40,619 nucleotides of DNA, taken from the NCBI GenBank assembly GCA_963169325.1, contig CAUJEY010000060.1, forward strand, positions 1 to 40,619, read 5' to 3'. Numbering within the stretch: the stretch's first letter is position 1; every line of letters begins with the position of its first letter. This stretch comes from Bacteroidota bacterium. Its GTDB lineage: Bacteria; Bacteroidota; Bacteroidia; Chitinophagales; Saprospiraceae. A program made the translations under genes and the position numbers. Below the pieces are notes generated by a model. The model was not told the origin of the DNA. It did not search any database and saw nothing but the letters and a program-made list of their open reading frames with translations. This document shows, one piece after another, positions 15,706-24,420 of the stretch.

Positions 15706-16950
15706 TTACTTTAAGAGTGTCCCGTTTTTAACTTTGAAGGCGATGGCGCGCAGTTTCAGGATGTTATTCAGCGGGTTGTCGCTGAGCACAATAAAACTGG
15801 CTTCATATCCTTCTTCAATCCGGCCGATTTTGCGTTTGGGGAAGATGGCCTGCGGGGTATTGACACACAGAATTTGAAGGGTCCGCGCATAGTCCAGATT
15901 GCCGGCTTGGTACCAATAATTCAATTCGCCGCGGATGGTGCGTTGTGTATCGTCGGAGCCGATGACCACATTCACCCCGTTATCCAGCAGTTGTTTCATT
16001 ACTTTAATCTGATACTCCTGAGCGCCGGGGCGTGGATTCTGAGTCTGCAAGTGCGAGAATAAGGGAATAACCGGCGTTTTCTTTTTAGCCAGTTTTTTTA
16101 AATCCTGCTCAGATAGCTCATATTTTTTGCCATCTCCGGTTCCGTCCCAATTATGGCCGGGCAGGTTGGCAAAGCCGTCGACACCGAGTTTGATCCCCAG
16201 GGTTACATCGGCAGCGGTTTCTACATGGGCAAATACGTGCAGGCCGGATTTGTGGGCTTTTTTGACCACCGCTTTGGCCACGTCCGGGGTCAGGCCTTTG
16301 GTTTCTTTACCGCCACTTTTATCGGCGTCGAGCAGATAAATAGAAATAACACCGGGCTTTTGGGCTTTTACCTTGTCCCAAATCTTGTCAAGTGCTGCCT
16401 TGCTGTCGACAAACCAATAGCCGTCGCCTTCCATTTTCCGGCCCTCTTTGATTTTGCCATATTGCTCCGCCATCAGTTTCGGGTTGCGTACCCCCTGCGC
16501 CGGGCCTTCATATTGCAAAAAGGGGTAGCCCAGGGTGCAGGTAAAGGCGCCGTTTGCAAAAAGCGCATCCGGGCTTTCCGGTTTGTTCGCGAGGGGCTCA
16601 ACAGCCTTGCGCCCTTCCTGGGTGTTGCCGAGAATTTGAAGATAAAAAACACCCTCGTCTGCGTAGGATTTCAATTGATTTTTGGCGGAAGGGTTGTCGG
16701 CCACACTGGCACAAAATGCATCGCCGAGCGGCGGCACGGCCCATCGGCCGGCCAGATCGATGACCTCATCTACTTTAGCCGGCTTCTTTTTGGTGAGTTT
16801 ACCGCCAACGCTGTACCAGGTAGCCTCGGCAAACCCGCTGCCATTGTACCAGTTGCCATTTTTAAATTCATAAACAGGTGAGCCTCCCTGGGCCAGGGCC
16901 ATTGACAATGAGAGGATTAAACACAAAAAAGAAAGTATCGCTTTTATCAT
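15706..16950 (-). CDS. Amidohydrolase-family protein, exported, metal site incomplete
   Basis: A 414-residue protein with a signal peptide (MIKAILSFLCLILSLSMALAQ); the start at 16950 is chosen for it. The C-terminal part is amidohydrolase-like: HVFAHVETAADVTLGIKLGVDGF, then VVIGSDDTQRTIRGEL with a candidate metal Asp, and the closing IGRIEEGYEASFIVLSDNPL typical of the family. However, the N-terminal strand that normally holds the HxH metal ligands reads WAVPPLGDAFCASV, with no histidine. Catalytic ability is therefore doubtful, or metal binding differs. Function in the periplasm is unknown. A -7 element lies upstream at 16989. Confidence 0.8.
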   Translation of the reverse strand: MIKAILSFLCLILSLSMALAQGGSPVYEFKNGNWYNGSGFAEATWYSVGGKLTKKKPAKVDEVIDLAGRWAVPPLGDAFCASVADNPSAKNQLKSYADEGVFYLQILGNTQEGRKAVEPLANKPESPDALFANGAFTCTLGYPFLQYEGPAQGVRNPKLMAEQYGKIKEGRKMEGDGYWFVDSKAALDKIWDKVKAQKPGVISIYLLDADKSGGKETKGLTPDVAKAVVKKAHKSGLHVFAHVETAADVTLGIKLGVDGFANLPGHNWDGTGDGKKYELSEQDLKKLAKKKTPVIPLFSHLQTQNPRPGAQEYQIKVMKQLLDNGVNVVIGSDDTQRTIRGELNYWYQAGNLDYARTLQILCVNTPQAIFPKRKIGRIEEGYEASFIVLSDNPLNNILKLRAIAFKVKNGTLLK

Positions 16951-16988
16951 GGGTATTTGATGTGGATGGAAAAATGACTTAATGGCGG

Positions 16989-16996
16989 CAAAAATA
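16989..16996 (-). promoter_or_regulatory. Candidate -7 element (TATTTTTG) for the amidohydrolase
   Basis: Exact TAnnTTTG match on the minus strand, 38 bases upstream of the ATG at 16950. Confidence 0.45.
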
Positions 16997-17047
16997 CTTC
17001 CAATGGCCGCATTCCAGGGCAAATTAACAAACCGTTGTACTTGCGGA

Positions 17048-19051
17048 TCATTTCCCTTGTTGGAGCCGTTGCATCTGGAGCATATCAGCCTGCATTTTGT
17101 CGAACTGCCCCAGCGATTGGTAAATCACGGCGCGGGTCTGGTAGGCTTTGGCGTAGTTCGGATTGATGGAAAGGGCATTATTCACGTCTTCCAGCGCCTT
17201 GGCCGGCTGCCCGCTTTTGAGGTGGGCATAGCCACGGTTGTTGTGTATCATTTCCATGTTTGGGTTGATTTGTAATGCCCGGGTGTAATCTGCTACGGCT
17301 GCCTCAAATTGCTGAGCGCCAACCAGAATCAGGGCGCGATTGACCAGGGCCTCCAAATAATCCGGCTTCAATTCCACCGCCTTGTTGTAGTCGGTTAAAG
17401 CCTGATCCGGTGCGCCTGATTTTTCGTGCACAACTGCCCTAAAGTAATACGTTTCGGGCGATTTCGGCTCCAGTTCGATGCTTCGATTCAGGTCGGGCAA
17501 GGCCTCTTGCGGGCGGTTGAGCATGACCAGGCATTTGCCGCGGTTAAGGAATAATTTCGGTGTTTCTATGCCCGAACGGATGGCATTGCTGAAGTCGTCC
17601 AGCGCTTCCGGAATCTTTTTCAGTTGAAAATAAGCCTGTCCCCGGCCGTTGTAAGCCTCCACGGTGGAAGGGTCATATTTCAGCGCTTCCGTATAGTGAT
17701 AAACGGAGTTCTGAAAATCGAGACTCAGCAGTTCGCTGTAAGCCAGGTTGCACTGACAAAGGGCAGCTTGCGGCGTTTTTTTGACGCAATTTTCAAACAG
17801 CGCAATACCGTCTTTCCAGACTTTAGTTTGTTGAAATGTCAAAAAACCGAGCATAACGGCGAGCCCAGCCAGCGCTCCATTTCGTATCGCCGGCTTCTGA
17901 CGCTCCAGAAACACGGCAAGTAGCAAAAACAGCCCCAGGCAGGACAAATACACATACCGGTCGGAGCGCAATTCAAAACTGCCGACCGTCCGAAAGGGTA
18001 GCATAACACTCAAGGGCAGGAGATACAGGGCAACGCCGAGCAGAACATCGTAATTCGTTCTGGCTTTTTTCCACACCAGGACTGCTAGTGCAATAAGCAC
18101 TAACGGGGCGATATAATACGTCCAGGGCCATACGTCACCTATTTTGACAAACGGGTAGGACACGGAAAACCCGAGCGGCGCCAACAATTTTACCGGATAA
18201 AACAGCAATGTTTGGCTAACCATCCAGAAGCGGTCGACGAAAGAAAAGGCACTGGAAGCGGTTTCAATATCGTGCCCCTCCTGTTCGCGGGTAACAAAGG
18301 TGTATACCCCGAAAGCAATACTAAATATGAGATACGGAATTTTACTTAGCCAAAATTTTCCTATCAGTTTTTTTGATTGATAAAAATCTATCGCTAATAA
18401 TACCAATGGCAGCGTCACGGCAGCCGATTTGGCCAGGCACGCCAAAACAAAAGCGCCGAGCGACATTCCCAGCCAGAGTAGGGTAGGGGTCTTTTTCCAG
18501 TTCAGATAAGCGATCAGGCTCGACAGGTAAAACGTTGAAAACAGCACGGTGCTGAGTGCCGCAGCCCAGGATACCGCCTCTACCTGAACCGGGTGCAGCG
18601 CAAACAATGCCGCAGCAAAAAAAGCGGGCCAATGCCGGTTCAACAGTTGCCGGAGAAACAGGTAGGCCAGCGCCGTATTTGTGGCATGCAACAAGAGCCC
18701 CAGCAAATGATACCCCCAGGCTTCCTGCTCCGAAATCAGACTGCCGATCCAGTAGCCGATCCAGGTAACAGGCGCGTACATGCCCAGATTTTGTCCGCTG
18801 AAAAATTTTGACAGAGTAGGATTTTGCAAAGCCTGGTTGTACAGGATAGCTTTGTCATCGTCGAAAAACACAAAACCATTATTCACGGAAGCGGCATACA
18901 CCAATACCACCGCTGCTACCAGAATGATAATGGCAACCACTGGTCGCTCAATTAATGCAGATACAATTGGCGCCGAATCCATGGCAGGTTTCGGTATCGA
19001 TTCAGTGGGCAGGGGTATAGTATGTCTTTTCGCCTGTTTATGCTTTGCCAT
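17048..19051 (-). CDS. Polytopic membrane protein with C-terminal TPR repeats
   Basis: A 667-residue inner-membrane protein. Residues about 30-415 hold some ten hydrophobic segments with short loops (for example FFAAALFALHPVQVEAVSWA), a layout and motif seen in TMTC-like/GT-C-fold proteins. Residues about 420-660 form roughly seven TPR repeats (ALKYDPSTVEAYNGRGQAYF, SIELEPKSPETYYFRAVVHE, ALSINPNYAKAYQTRAVIYQ). TMTC proteins are O-mannosyltransferases in animals, but bacterial relatives have no settled function; glycosyl transfer to exported proteins is only a guess. No promoter match found upstream. The mtgA gene upstream ends in a long palindrome, so it is transcribed separately. Confidence 0.8.
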   Translation of the reverse strand: MAKHKQAKRHTIPLPTESIPKPAMDSAPIVSALIERPVVAIIILVAAVVLVYAASVNNGFVFFDDDKAILYNQALQNPTLSKFFSGQNLGMYAPVTWIGYWIGSLISEQEAWGYHLLGLLLHATNTALAYLFLRQLLNRHWPAFFAAALFALHPVQVEAVSWAAALSTVLFSTFYLSSLIAYLNWKKTPTLLWLGMSLGAFVLACLAKSAAVTLPLVLLAIDFYQSKKLIGKFWLSKIPYLIFSIAFGVYTFVTREQEGHDIETASSAFSFVDRFWMVSQTLLFYPVKLLAPLGFSVSYPFVKIGDVWPWTYYIAPLVLIALAVLVWKKARTNYDVLLGVALYLLPLSVMLPFRTVGSFELRSDRYVYLSCLGLFLLLAVFLERQKPAIRNGALAGLAVMLGFLTFQQTKVWKDGIALFENCVKKTPQAALCQCNLAYSELLSLDFQNSVYHYTEALKYDPSTVEAYNGRGQAYFQLKKIPEALDDFSNAIRSGIETPKLFLNRGKCLVMLNRPQEALPDLNRSIELEPKSPETYYFRAVVHEKSGAPDQALTDYNKAVELKPDYLEALVNRALILVGAQQFEAAVADYTRALQINPNMEMIHNNRGYAHLKSGQPAKALEDVNNALSINPNYAKAYQTRAVIYQSLGQFDKMQADMLQMQRLQQGK

Positions 19052-19120
19052 ACAGATTCTGGTAAAAGGATTTTAAATGCTATGAAGTAGTCGAAGTGTG
19101 CCTTCCCGTAAAAATTTGTA

Positions 19121-19193
19121 AATGGTTTTGTTTAGCCTGCCCGGCGTGTTTTTTCAAAGAAAAAACACGCCGGGCAGGCTAAACAAAACCATT
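19121..19193. terminator. 73-base perfect hairpin downstream of mtgA
   Basis: Perfect 35-base arms (19121-19155 and 19159-19193) with a three-base AAA loop. It starts ten bases after the mtgA stop codon (mtgA is on the minus strand) and lies 69 bases before the next start. Probably the mtgA transcript end. Confidence 0.9.
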
Positions 19194-19203
19194 CCCCTCG
19201 AAA

Positions 19204-19992
19204 CTACTTTTCCTTTCTTGGCGTGTTGGGTTCCTCAAAATCTATTTTACCACCCCACATACGCATCTGGCTGATGATCCATTGCTGGCGCTGCCGCACT
19301 TCGCCGGAGGGCTTAATGGGGGAGCGTTTCAGCGGATTTGGCAAAATAGCGGCCAACAAAGCCGCTTCCGAGGTATTGAGATTTTTAGCGCTTTTGTTAA
19401 AAAAACGCTGCGACGCCGCTTCCGCGCCATAAATACCATCGCCGAATTCGATGATATTCAGGTAAACCGTCATGATGCGCTCTTTACTCCAGAGCACCTC
19501 GATCAAAAAGGTAAAATAGACCTCCAGGCCTTTCCGTATCCACGAACGGGCGGGCCAGAGAAAGGTGTTTTTGGCCGTTTGCTGACTGATAGTGCTGGCG
19601 CCTCGCTTACGTTTGTGCGATTTATTGAATTTGTAAGCTTTTTCAATAGCATCAAAATCAAAGCCGACATGTTCCAGAAATTCCTGGTCCTCGGCGCAGA
19701 CGACTGCCAGTTGCAACTTGGGCGAGAGTTCGTCGAAAGACACCCAGTCTTTTTCCCAGCGCACCGGCCGATTTGGGTCTTGCGCCTGCTGGACACAGCG
19801 GATGAACATAAGCGGCGTACATGGCACCGGCAGGAACCGGTACAAAATCGTGGATCCGATCGTAATACCGAAAAACAACAGAACCAATCGCAGTACGAGG
19901 CGGCGGAAATACCGCCCCCAGAGGAGTTTACCGTCTTCAGAGCGTGGGATGGACCAATACCATCGCCGCAGCATGCGCTTTATAAATTGCAC
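19204..19992 (-). CDS. mtgA: Monofunctional biosynthetic peptidoglycan transglycosylase
   Basis: A 262-residue GT51 enzyme that polymerises lipid II into glycan strands at the periplasmic face of the inner membrane. One N-terminal membrane helix (about 32-50) is followed by the GT51 motifs: AEDQEFLEHVGFD with the catalytic Glu near residue 102, KRGASTISQQTAKNTFL, and KERIMTVYLNIIEFGDGIYGAEAASQRFF. There is no transpeptidase domain, so it is the MtgA type. Length is normal. A TACCTTTG promoter element is 20 bases upstream of the start. Confidence 0.93.
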   Translation of the reverse strand: MQFIKRMLRRWYWSIPRSEDGKLLWGRYFRRLVLRLVLLFFGITIGSTILYRFLPVPCTPLMFIRCVQQAQDPNRPVRWEKDWVSFDELSPKLQLAVVCAEDQEFLEHVGFDFDAIEKAYKFNKSHKRKRGASTISQQTAKNTFLWPARSWIRKGLEVYFTFLIEVLWSKERIMTVYLNIIEFGDGIYGAEAASQRFFNKSAKNLNTSEAALLAAILPNPLKRSPIKPSGEVRQRQQWIISQMRMWGGKIDFEEPNTPRKEK

Positions 19993-20012
19993 AGTCAGGG
20001 GAAGTTTAGCCG

Positions 20013-20020
20013 CAAAGGTA
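20013..20020 (-). promoter_or_regulatory. -7 element TACCTTTG for mtgA
   Basis: Minus strand reads TACCTTTGC, the form that recurs before aspartokinase, trmH, miaE and thiolase. It lies 20 bases upstream of the mtgA ATG at 19992, giving a leader of about 17 bases. Confidence 0.6.
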
Positions 20021-20037
20021 AAAAACGAATATTAGAC

Positions 20038-20086
20038 TTGTTGCGGTGGGCGGCTTTGGCGATAAAAAAGCCATCCACCGCAACAA
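20038..20086 (-). terminator. Hairpin downstream of the barrel receptor
   Basis: Twelve-base outer arms (20038-20049 and 20075-20086), a symmetric two-base internal loop, then six more pairs (GGCTTT with AAAGCC). It lies 31 bases after the stop of the receptor gene and just before the mtgA promoter. Confidence 0.75.
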
Positions 20087-20088
20087 AT

Positions 20089-20140
20089 CTGTTAAAATCC
20101 GCCTTCCATTCCTTCTGTTAAAACCCGCCTTCCATTCCTT
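20089..20140. repeat. 26-base tandem duplication of the receptor gene's 3' end
   Basis: Two adjacent 26-base copies (20089-20114 and 20115-20140) with one T/C difference. The second copy encodes the last seven codons and stop of the receptor gene; the first is an extra copy just after it. Confidence 0.85.
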
Positions 20141-22754
20141 CCGTACTGAACTTGGTATTTTTCCGCTTAAACAACGAAACGTCGAATTTTCCGAATCGCC
20201 AGGAAAAATTCAGCCGCACAAACTGCGGGTCGCGCCGGCGCCAGCTGTCCTGGATAAAGAAATCCGACTCGCTGTGACTTCCGCTCAGGCGACTGCGGAA
20301 AATATCCTGCATACTCAGAGTAATACTGGCAGTCCGTTTCCATAAATCTTTGCGAATAGAAACGTCTACAAACCAGTTCGGGATGGCATAACCCTGGGCC
20401 GTTGAATTGGCACCGCCGCCCCAACCACCATGCCGTTGGCCGCCATTGTTCAAGGCGAAAGCCGTGCGGCTTTGGTATTGACCGGATACCTGAAGCATAA
20501 ATTCGGCGGGCAGTTTCAGGTTCACATTTTCTTTAAAAAGCCAGGTAAATTGTTCGTTCGACAAGTCGCTTTCGATGTTTTTGGCATTTACCTGTGAATT
20601 GTAGAAGTTGAAATTGGTCGTCAACTCCAACTTGTCCCAGAACTTGTCTTTAAAAATCAATTCCACACCATAAGCCGTACTCGAATTGGAGTTGGCGTAG
20701 GTGGATACGATCACATCCCGGTCCAATGCCGCGTTATATTCGGCAAATTGATAACCGGTGATCAAATCTGTCGCATTTTTGTAATACACCGTTACCAGCA
20801 AATTGTGCGCCTTGTTCAGGATATTTTGATAGGACATTTCGAACGAATTCGTGAATTCCGGCAACAAACCCGGGTTGCCCCGCGACAGCAGCAGGGAGTC
20901 TGAAAAGTCGGGGAAGGGGTTCAGTTGGAAAAAATTAGGCCGGTTGATCCGTCGGCTGTAATTTACCTGCACCTGGTCTTCTTCGTTCAATTTATACGTC
21001 AGGAACAGGCTGGGAAACAGGCTCAATGGGTACTGATTGGTAAAAGAGGAATCAATATCAGGCAGGGTGCCGTTGTAACGCGAACTTTCGGCGCGTAATC
21101 CCGCCTGATAGCCCCATTTAGGGAAGGACTGGCTGAAGGTGCCGTACGCCGCGTACACCTGGTCGTTGAAATTGTAGCGATCAGCAAAGTTGGGCGCACG
21201 TACATATTCGCCGGAGGTATAATTGTACTGAAAACTGCTGTTGTCGCTGGTGTAATCGCGAATTGCCGCTCGCGCTCCGGCCTCCAGTTTGATGCTGCTG
21301 GTGAGGGGATTTACATAGTCCGTTTGGAAGGTTATAAATTCATTACCGCCATCGCCGTCTTGTTTTTGGCGCGTTTCCGAGGTAGACGGGAGGTAATTTG
21401 TTATAAATATGCCCTCATTCTCAAAACGACTGCTGTTGTAATTGACATCCGCTGTCCATTCTTTACCTTCCTTCGGGAACAGGTGTTTGTACAACAATTG
21501 GCTGCCCACGTTTTGCCACTGGCGTGTATTGTCTGAGTTGCGCGTTGCAAGGCTGGAAGCTGATACGGAAGCGCCCGTGAGCGTATCCGTCTGGATTTCC
21601 AGGTCGTCGAAGGAGCGAAATCGACCGCCGCGGTAATTGCCGGTCAGTGTCAGGGTGTTGCGGTTGTCGATAAACCAATCGATGCCACCACGAAAGGAAG
21701 CAAAAAGGCGGTTGTTTTGGGATTCGCTTTTTTGAAAAACGTTAGTCAAGGGGGCGCCGAAGAGGTTATATCGATCCGTTTCCCCGTTGCCAAGCGTCTT
21801 TCCGGTATTAAGGCCGCCGCCGATAAAGGCGTTCACCTTGCCTTGCCGGGCATTCAGGTCGACGTTCAGGTTGGGTCGTCCGCGCATGTCGATGCCGGCC
21901 CGAATATTGCCGTTATAACCGACGCGGCGATCTTTACGCAGTACGATATTGACAATGCCGGCGTTGCCGCCCGAGGCATCGTATTTCGCCGAGGGATTGG
22001 TAATCACCTCGATATTGTCGATAGCGTCTGCGGGTATTTGATCCAGGGTCAGGGTCGTCGGGCGGCCGTCCACAAAAATCTGGGGCGCAGCATTGCGGAT
22101 CGACACGTTCCCGTCGATATCTACCGTGAGTGCGGGCACATTTTTGAGCGCATCCTCGGCACTGCCGCCGGCGGCTACGCCGTCTTTATCAACTTTGTAA
22201 ATTTTCTTGTCCAGCGCCAGGCTGACGGCGGATGCTTCCCCGGTGACCGTAACTTCTTTCAGCATCTGACTGGAGACTGCCAGCATGATATTACCCAGGT
22301 CTTTGTCTACATTATTCAGATTCGGGCCACCCGCGCCATTTGCCGGCTTGCCCCGTTCTAAACCAAAGGAGACTTTTTGTTCGATGGAAGCGTAACCCAT
22401 ATAACTGATTTTGAGGGTAAATTGCCCCATCACAGGCAGGTTTTCCAGACTAAAATCGCCATTTTGTTCCGTCAATTGGCCGGCAATCACTTGGGGCTGC
22501 ATGGAACGGCTGGTACTGTCGAAACGCATGGCGGTCAATTGAACCGACGCATAACCGAGGCCTTTTTTGGTGGACTCATCTAACACTTTACCGTAAAAAC
22601 GGCCGATGTTGTATTGCGCCATATTTGCGGGACGATTGCCTTGTTGCGGCATCTGCGGAACCTGTGCGGTCATCAGAACCGGGAACAGAAAAGAAAGCAA
22701 CGGAAGTAGTAAAAAACGGCCCGGGAGAATACCGGACAGAGTAGAAAACATCAT
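20118..22754 (-). CDS. TonB-dependent-receptor-like outer-membrane beta-barrel protein
   Basis: An 878-residue outer-membrane protein. The start at 22754 (or the Met one codon later) gives a signal peptide ending LMTAQ. Order: a disordered Gln/Pro/Asn stretch, a carboxypeptidase-like regulatory domain (about 45-135, GKVLDESTKKGLGYASVQL), a plug domain (about 170-270, KEVTVTGEASAVSLALDKKIYKV, then NVPALTVDIDGNVSI and IDNIEVITNPSAKYDASGGNAGIVNI), then a long barrel. It ends with a short charged and Gly tail. This is the outer_membrane_beta-barrel group, whose cargo is often unknown. No SusD partner is adjacent, so glycan uptake is not supported. Confidence 0.88.
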   Translation of the reverse strand: MMFSTLSGILPGRFLLLPLLSFLFPVLMTAQVPQMPQQGNRPANMAQYNIGRFYGKVLDESTKKGLGYASVQLTAMRFDSTSRSMQPQVIAGQLTEQNGDFSLENLPVMGQFTLKISYMGYASIEQKVSFGLERGKPANGAGGPNLNNVDKDLGNIMLAVSSQMLKEVTVTGEASAVSLALDKKIYKVDKDGVAAGGSAEDALKNVPALTVDIDGNVSIRNAAPQIFVDGRPTTLTLDQIPADAIDNIEVITNPSAKYDASGGNAGIVNIVLRKDRRVGYNGNIRAGIDMRGRPNLNVDLNARQGKVNAFIGGGLNTGKTLGNGETDRYNLFGAPLTNVFQKSESQNNRLFASFRGGIDWFIDNRNTLTLTGNYRGGRFRSFDDLEIQTDTLTGASVSASSLATRNSDNTRQWQNVGSQLLYKHLFPKEGKEWTADVNYNSSRFENEGIFITNYLPSTSETRQKQDGDGGNEFITFQTDYVNPLTSSIKLEAGARAAIRDYTSDNSSFQYNYTSGEYVRAPNFADRYNFNDQVYAAYGTFSQSFPKWGYQAGLRAESSRYNGTLPDIDSSFTNQYPLSLFPSLFLTYKLNEEDQVQVNYSRRINRPNFFQLNPFPDFSDSLLLSRGNPGLLPEFTNSFEMSYQNILNKAHNLLVTVYYKNATDLITGYQFAEYNAALDRDVIVSTYANSNSSTAYGVELIFKDKFWDKLELTTNFNFYNSQVNAKNIESDLSNEQFTWLFKENVNLKLPAEFMLQVSGQYQSRTAFALNNGGQRHGGWGGGANSTAQGYAIPNWFVDVSIRKDLWKRTASITLSMQDIFRSRLSGSHSESDFFIQDSWRRRDPQFVRLNFSWRFGKFDVSLFKRKNTKFSTEGMEGGF

Positions 22755-22901
22755 GAGAAAGTAAGATTTGGCAGGAATAAATAGTACAGGCGCCTGGAAG
22801 ACACCCACGTTAAAAAGCGTGTAAAGAACAACTGCTTTCAACAATGGTTTTATGGGTATTCGACAGGAACCCGGCAGTCGAACGAATTCGGCAGAAATTT
22901 C

Positions 22902-24209
22902 TCAACCTTTAGCCCGCTCCAGTTCCACCTCCCTTCGCTCCACGGTCGGTACATTTCGTATCACCATCTGAAGGGTATTGCGGATACGCTCTTCGAACAA
23001 TACCATTTTCCCCTTTTTCAGGTTGGCAATCGTTTCTTCGTTGTAGTGGCGGATGGTAATCAGTTCCAGCCCGTCTTCCTGTTTTACCCGGAATTGATCG
23101 GCAATATCTTTGACAAATTTTTCCAGACGATCCGGGACATTCGGCACACAAATCGTAAAACTGATGGCCGTATTCTGCATCATATTCACAAAAAGGCGCA
23201 ATGCGGCCAGTTCGGCAAACAAACGGGCCATGTGTTGTTCGGCCACGAAAGAATAATCTGTGGTGCTAATATGCAGTAATGACTGGTTCTTTTCCACCAC
23301 AATAATCGGCGGATAAGTTTCCTCCGTATCACTGCTGATTTCCGTGCCCGGCGCCTCGGGATCGAGAAAGGACTTGACGTACAGCGGGATATTTTTGTTT
23401 TGTAAGGGTTTGATGGTTTTTGGATGAATTACCTGGGCGCCGTAATAGGTCATCTCGATGGCTTCTTTATATGACAAGCGGTCGAGTTTGATCACATTTT
23501 CAAACAAACGCGGGTCGGCGTTCAGCACGCCGGGCACGTCTTTCCAGATCGACATACTTTCTGCATCCAGACAGAAAGAGAAAATGGCGGCTGAATAGTC
23601 CGAACCTTCGCGGCCAAGTGTAGTGGTGAAATTCTCCGAAGTGGAGCCGATAAACCCCTGGGTGAGCACGAAACCGCCCTTTTGCAGCAAAGGCAGCATG
23701 TTTTTCTGCGCATTGGTTTTGGTTTTATCCCAAATCACCCAGCCTTCCCGGTAAGTATTGTCGGTTGCCACCACATCGCGGGCATCGAGCCAATGGGTCG
23801 GCAAGCCAACTTTACTCAGATACGCCGCAGCGATTTTAGAAGATACTAACTCGCCGACGCACACAATTTGGTCGTACTGATAATCGTAATTCTCCGAAGG
23901 TTTTTCCTCGAGCATCCACTCGCCTTCCACAAAAGTATCGTTGACAAGGCTGAACACTTCATCTCCCGCCTCGAACAACTCGCGCATGATCGAATAGTGA
24001 TGTTCTTTCAGGGCATTATACAGTTCCTGGGCTTTACCCGTTTGTTTCACATGTGCTTCGATAACGGCCTCCAGGGCGTTGGTTGTTTTGCCCATGGCGG
24101 ATACCACTATGACCAATGACTCTCCTTTATACCGTTGTAATATGGAGGCAACATTTTTTATGCCTGCGGCGTCTTTCAGGCTGGCGCCGCCAAATTTGAA
24201 AACTTTCAC
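22902..24209 (-). CDS. lysC: Aspartate kinase
   Basis: A 435-residue monofunctional aspartokinase, first step of lysine, threonine and methionine synthesis. Signatures: KFGGASLKDAAGIKNV at residues 5-20, VVSAMGKTTNALE near residue 35, FIGSTSENFTTTLGREGSDYSAA near residue 185, and KDVPGVLNADPRLF near residue 215. Residues about 300-425 fit the C-terminal ACT regulatory region, so feedback control is likely. The leader of about 90 bases carries a small hairpin (24244-24251 with 24262-24269), but no coding leader peptide was seen. Confidence 0.93.
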   Translation of the reverse strand: MKVFKFGGASLKDAAGIKNVASILQRYKGESLVIVVSAMGKTTNALEAVIEAHVKQTGKAQELYNALKEHHYSIMRELFEAGDEVFSLVNDTFVEGEWMLEEKPSENYDYQYDQIVCVGELVSSKIAAAYLSKVGLPTHWLDARDVVATDNTYREGWVIWDKTKTNAQKNMLPLLQKGGFVLTQGFIGSTSENFTTTLGREGSDYSAAIFSFCLDAESMSIWKDVPGVLNADPRLFENVIKLDRLSYKEAIEMTYYGAQVIHPKTIKPLQNKNIPLYVKSFLDPEAPGTEISSDTEETYPPIIVVEKNQSLLHISTTDYSFVAEQHMARLFAELAALRLFVNMMQNTAISFTICVPNVPDRLEKFVKDIADQFRVKQEDGLELITIRHYNEETIANLKKGKMVLFEERIRNTLQMVIRNVPTVERREVELERAKG

Positions 24210-24303
24210 TTTGTAAATATTTAATTAATTGATGAACAAGCATTTTCGGAATGAAACAGGTTTCCGAAAGCCCAAAAAGAACAAAATGTGCGCTAAAAGC
24301 CCG

Positions 24304-24311
24304 CAAAGGTA
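24304..24311 (-). promoter_or_regulatory. -7 element TACCTTTG for aspartokinase
   Basis: Minus strand reads TACCTTTGC, 94 bases upstream of the aspartokinase start, directly after the long palindrome that ends the trmH-family gene. It predicts a leader of about 90 bases. Confidence 0.55.
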
Positions 24312-24346
24312 AAACGCCGTCGGGAATCGCAGGGCATTTGTGGCAA

Positions 24347-24420
24347 ACTTAGAGCGTGTTTAAATTTCAGTCACCGGGCTGCAAGCAGCCCGGTGACTGA
24401 AATTTAAACACGCTCTAAGT
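24347..24420. terminator. 74-base perfect hairpin overlapping the trmH-family stop codon
   Basis: Perfect 36-base arms (24347-24382 and 24385-24420) with a two-base AA loop. The right arm contains the last sense codon and the TAG stop (24415-24417) of the methyltransferase gene on the minus strand. Probably the transcript end of that gene. Confidence 0.9.

Noticed and set aside
16153-16881. Plus-strand 242-codon frame opposite the amidohydrolase
   Set aside because: Shadow of the exported amidohydrolase, which has a signal peptide and family motifs.
20118-22754. Barrel receptor as a SusC of a polysaccharide-utilisation locus
   Set aside because: No SusD-like gene or glycoside hydrolase is adjacent, and the protein fits the smaller outer_membrane_beta-barrel type.
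24210-24303. Lysine riboswitch or attenuator before aspartokinase
   Set aside because: Only one small eight-pair hairpin is visible in about 90 bases; it lacks the multi-helix layout of a lysine riboswitch, and there is no leader peptide rich in Lys or Thr.
15609-24420. Long palindromes as MITEs or insertion-sequence remnants
   Set aside because: The three sequences are unrelated to each other, have loops of one to three bases, and show no consistent target duplications. Only AAG flanks both sides at 15609, which is within chance.
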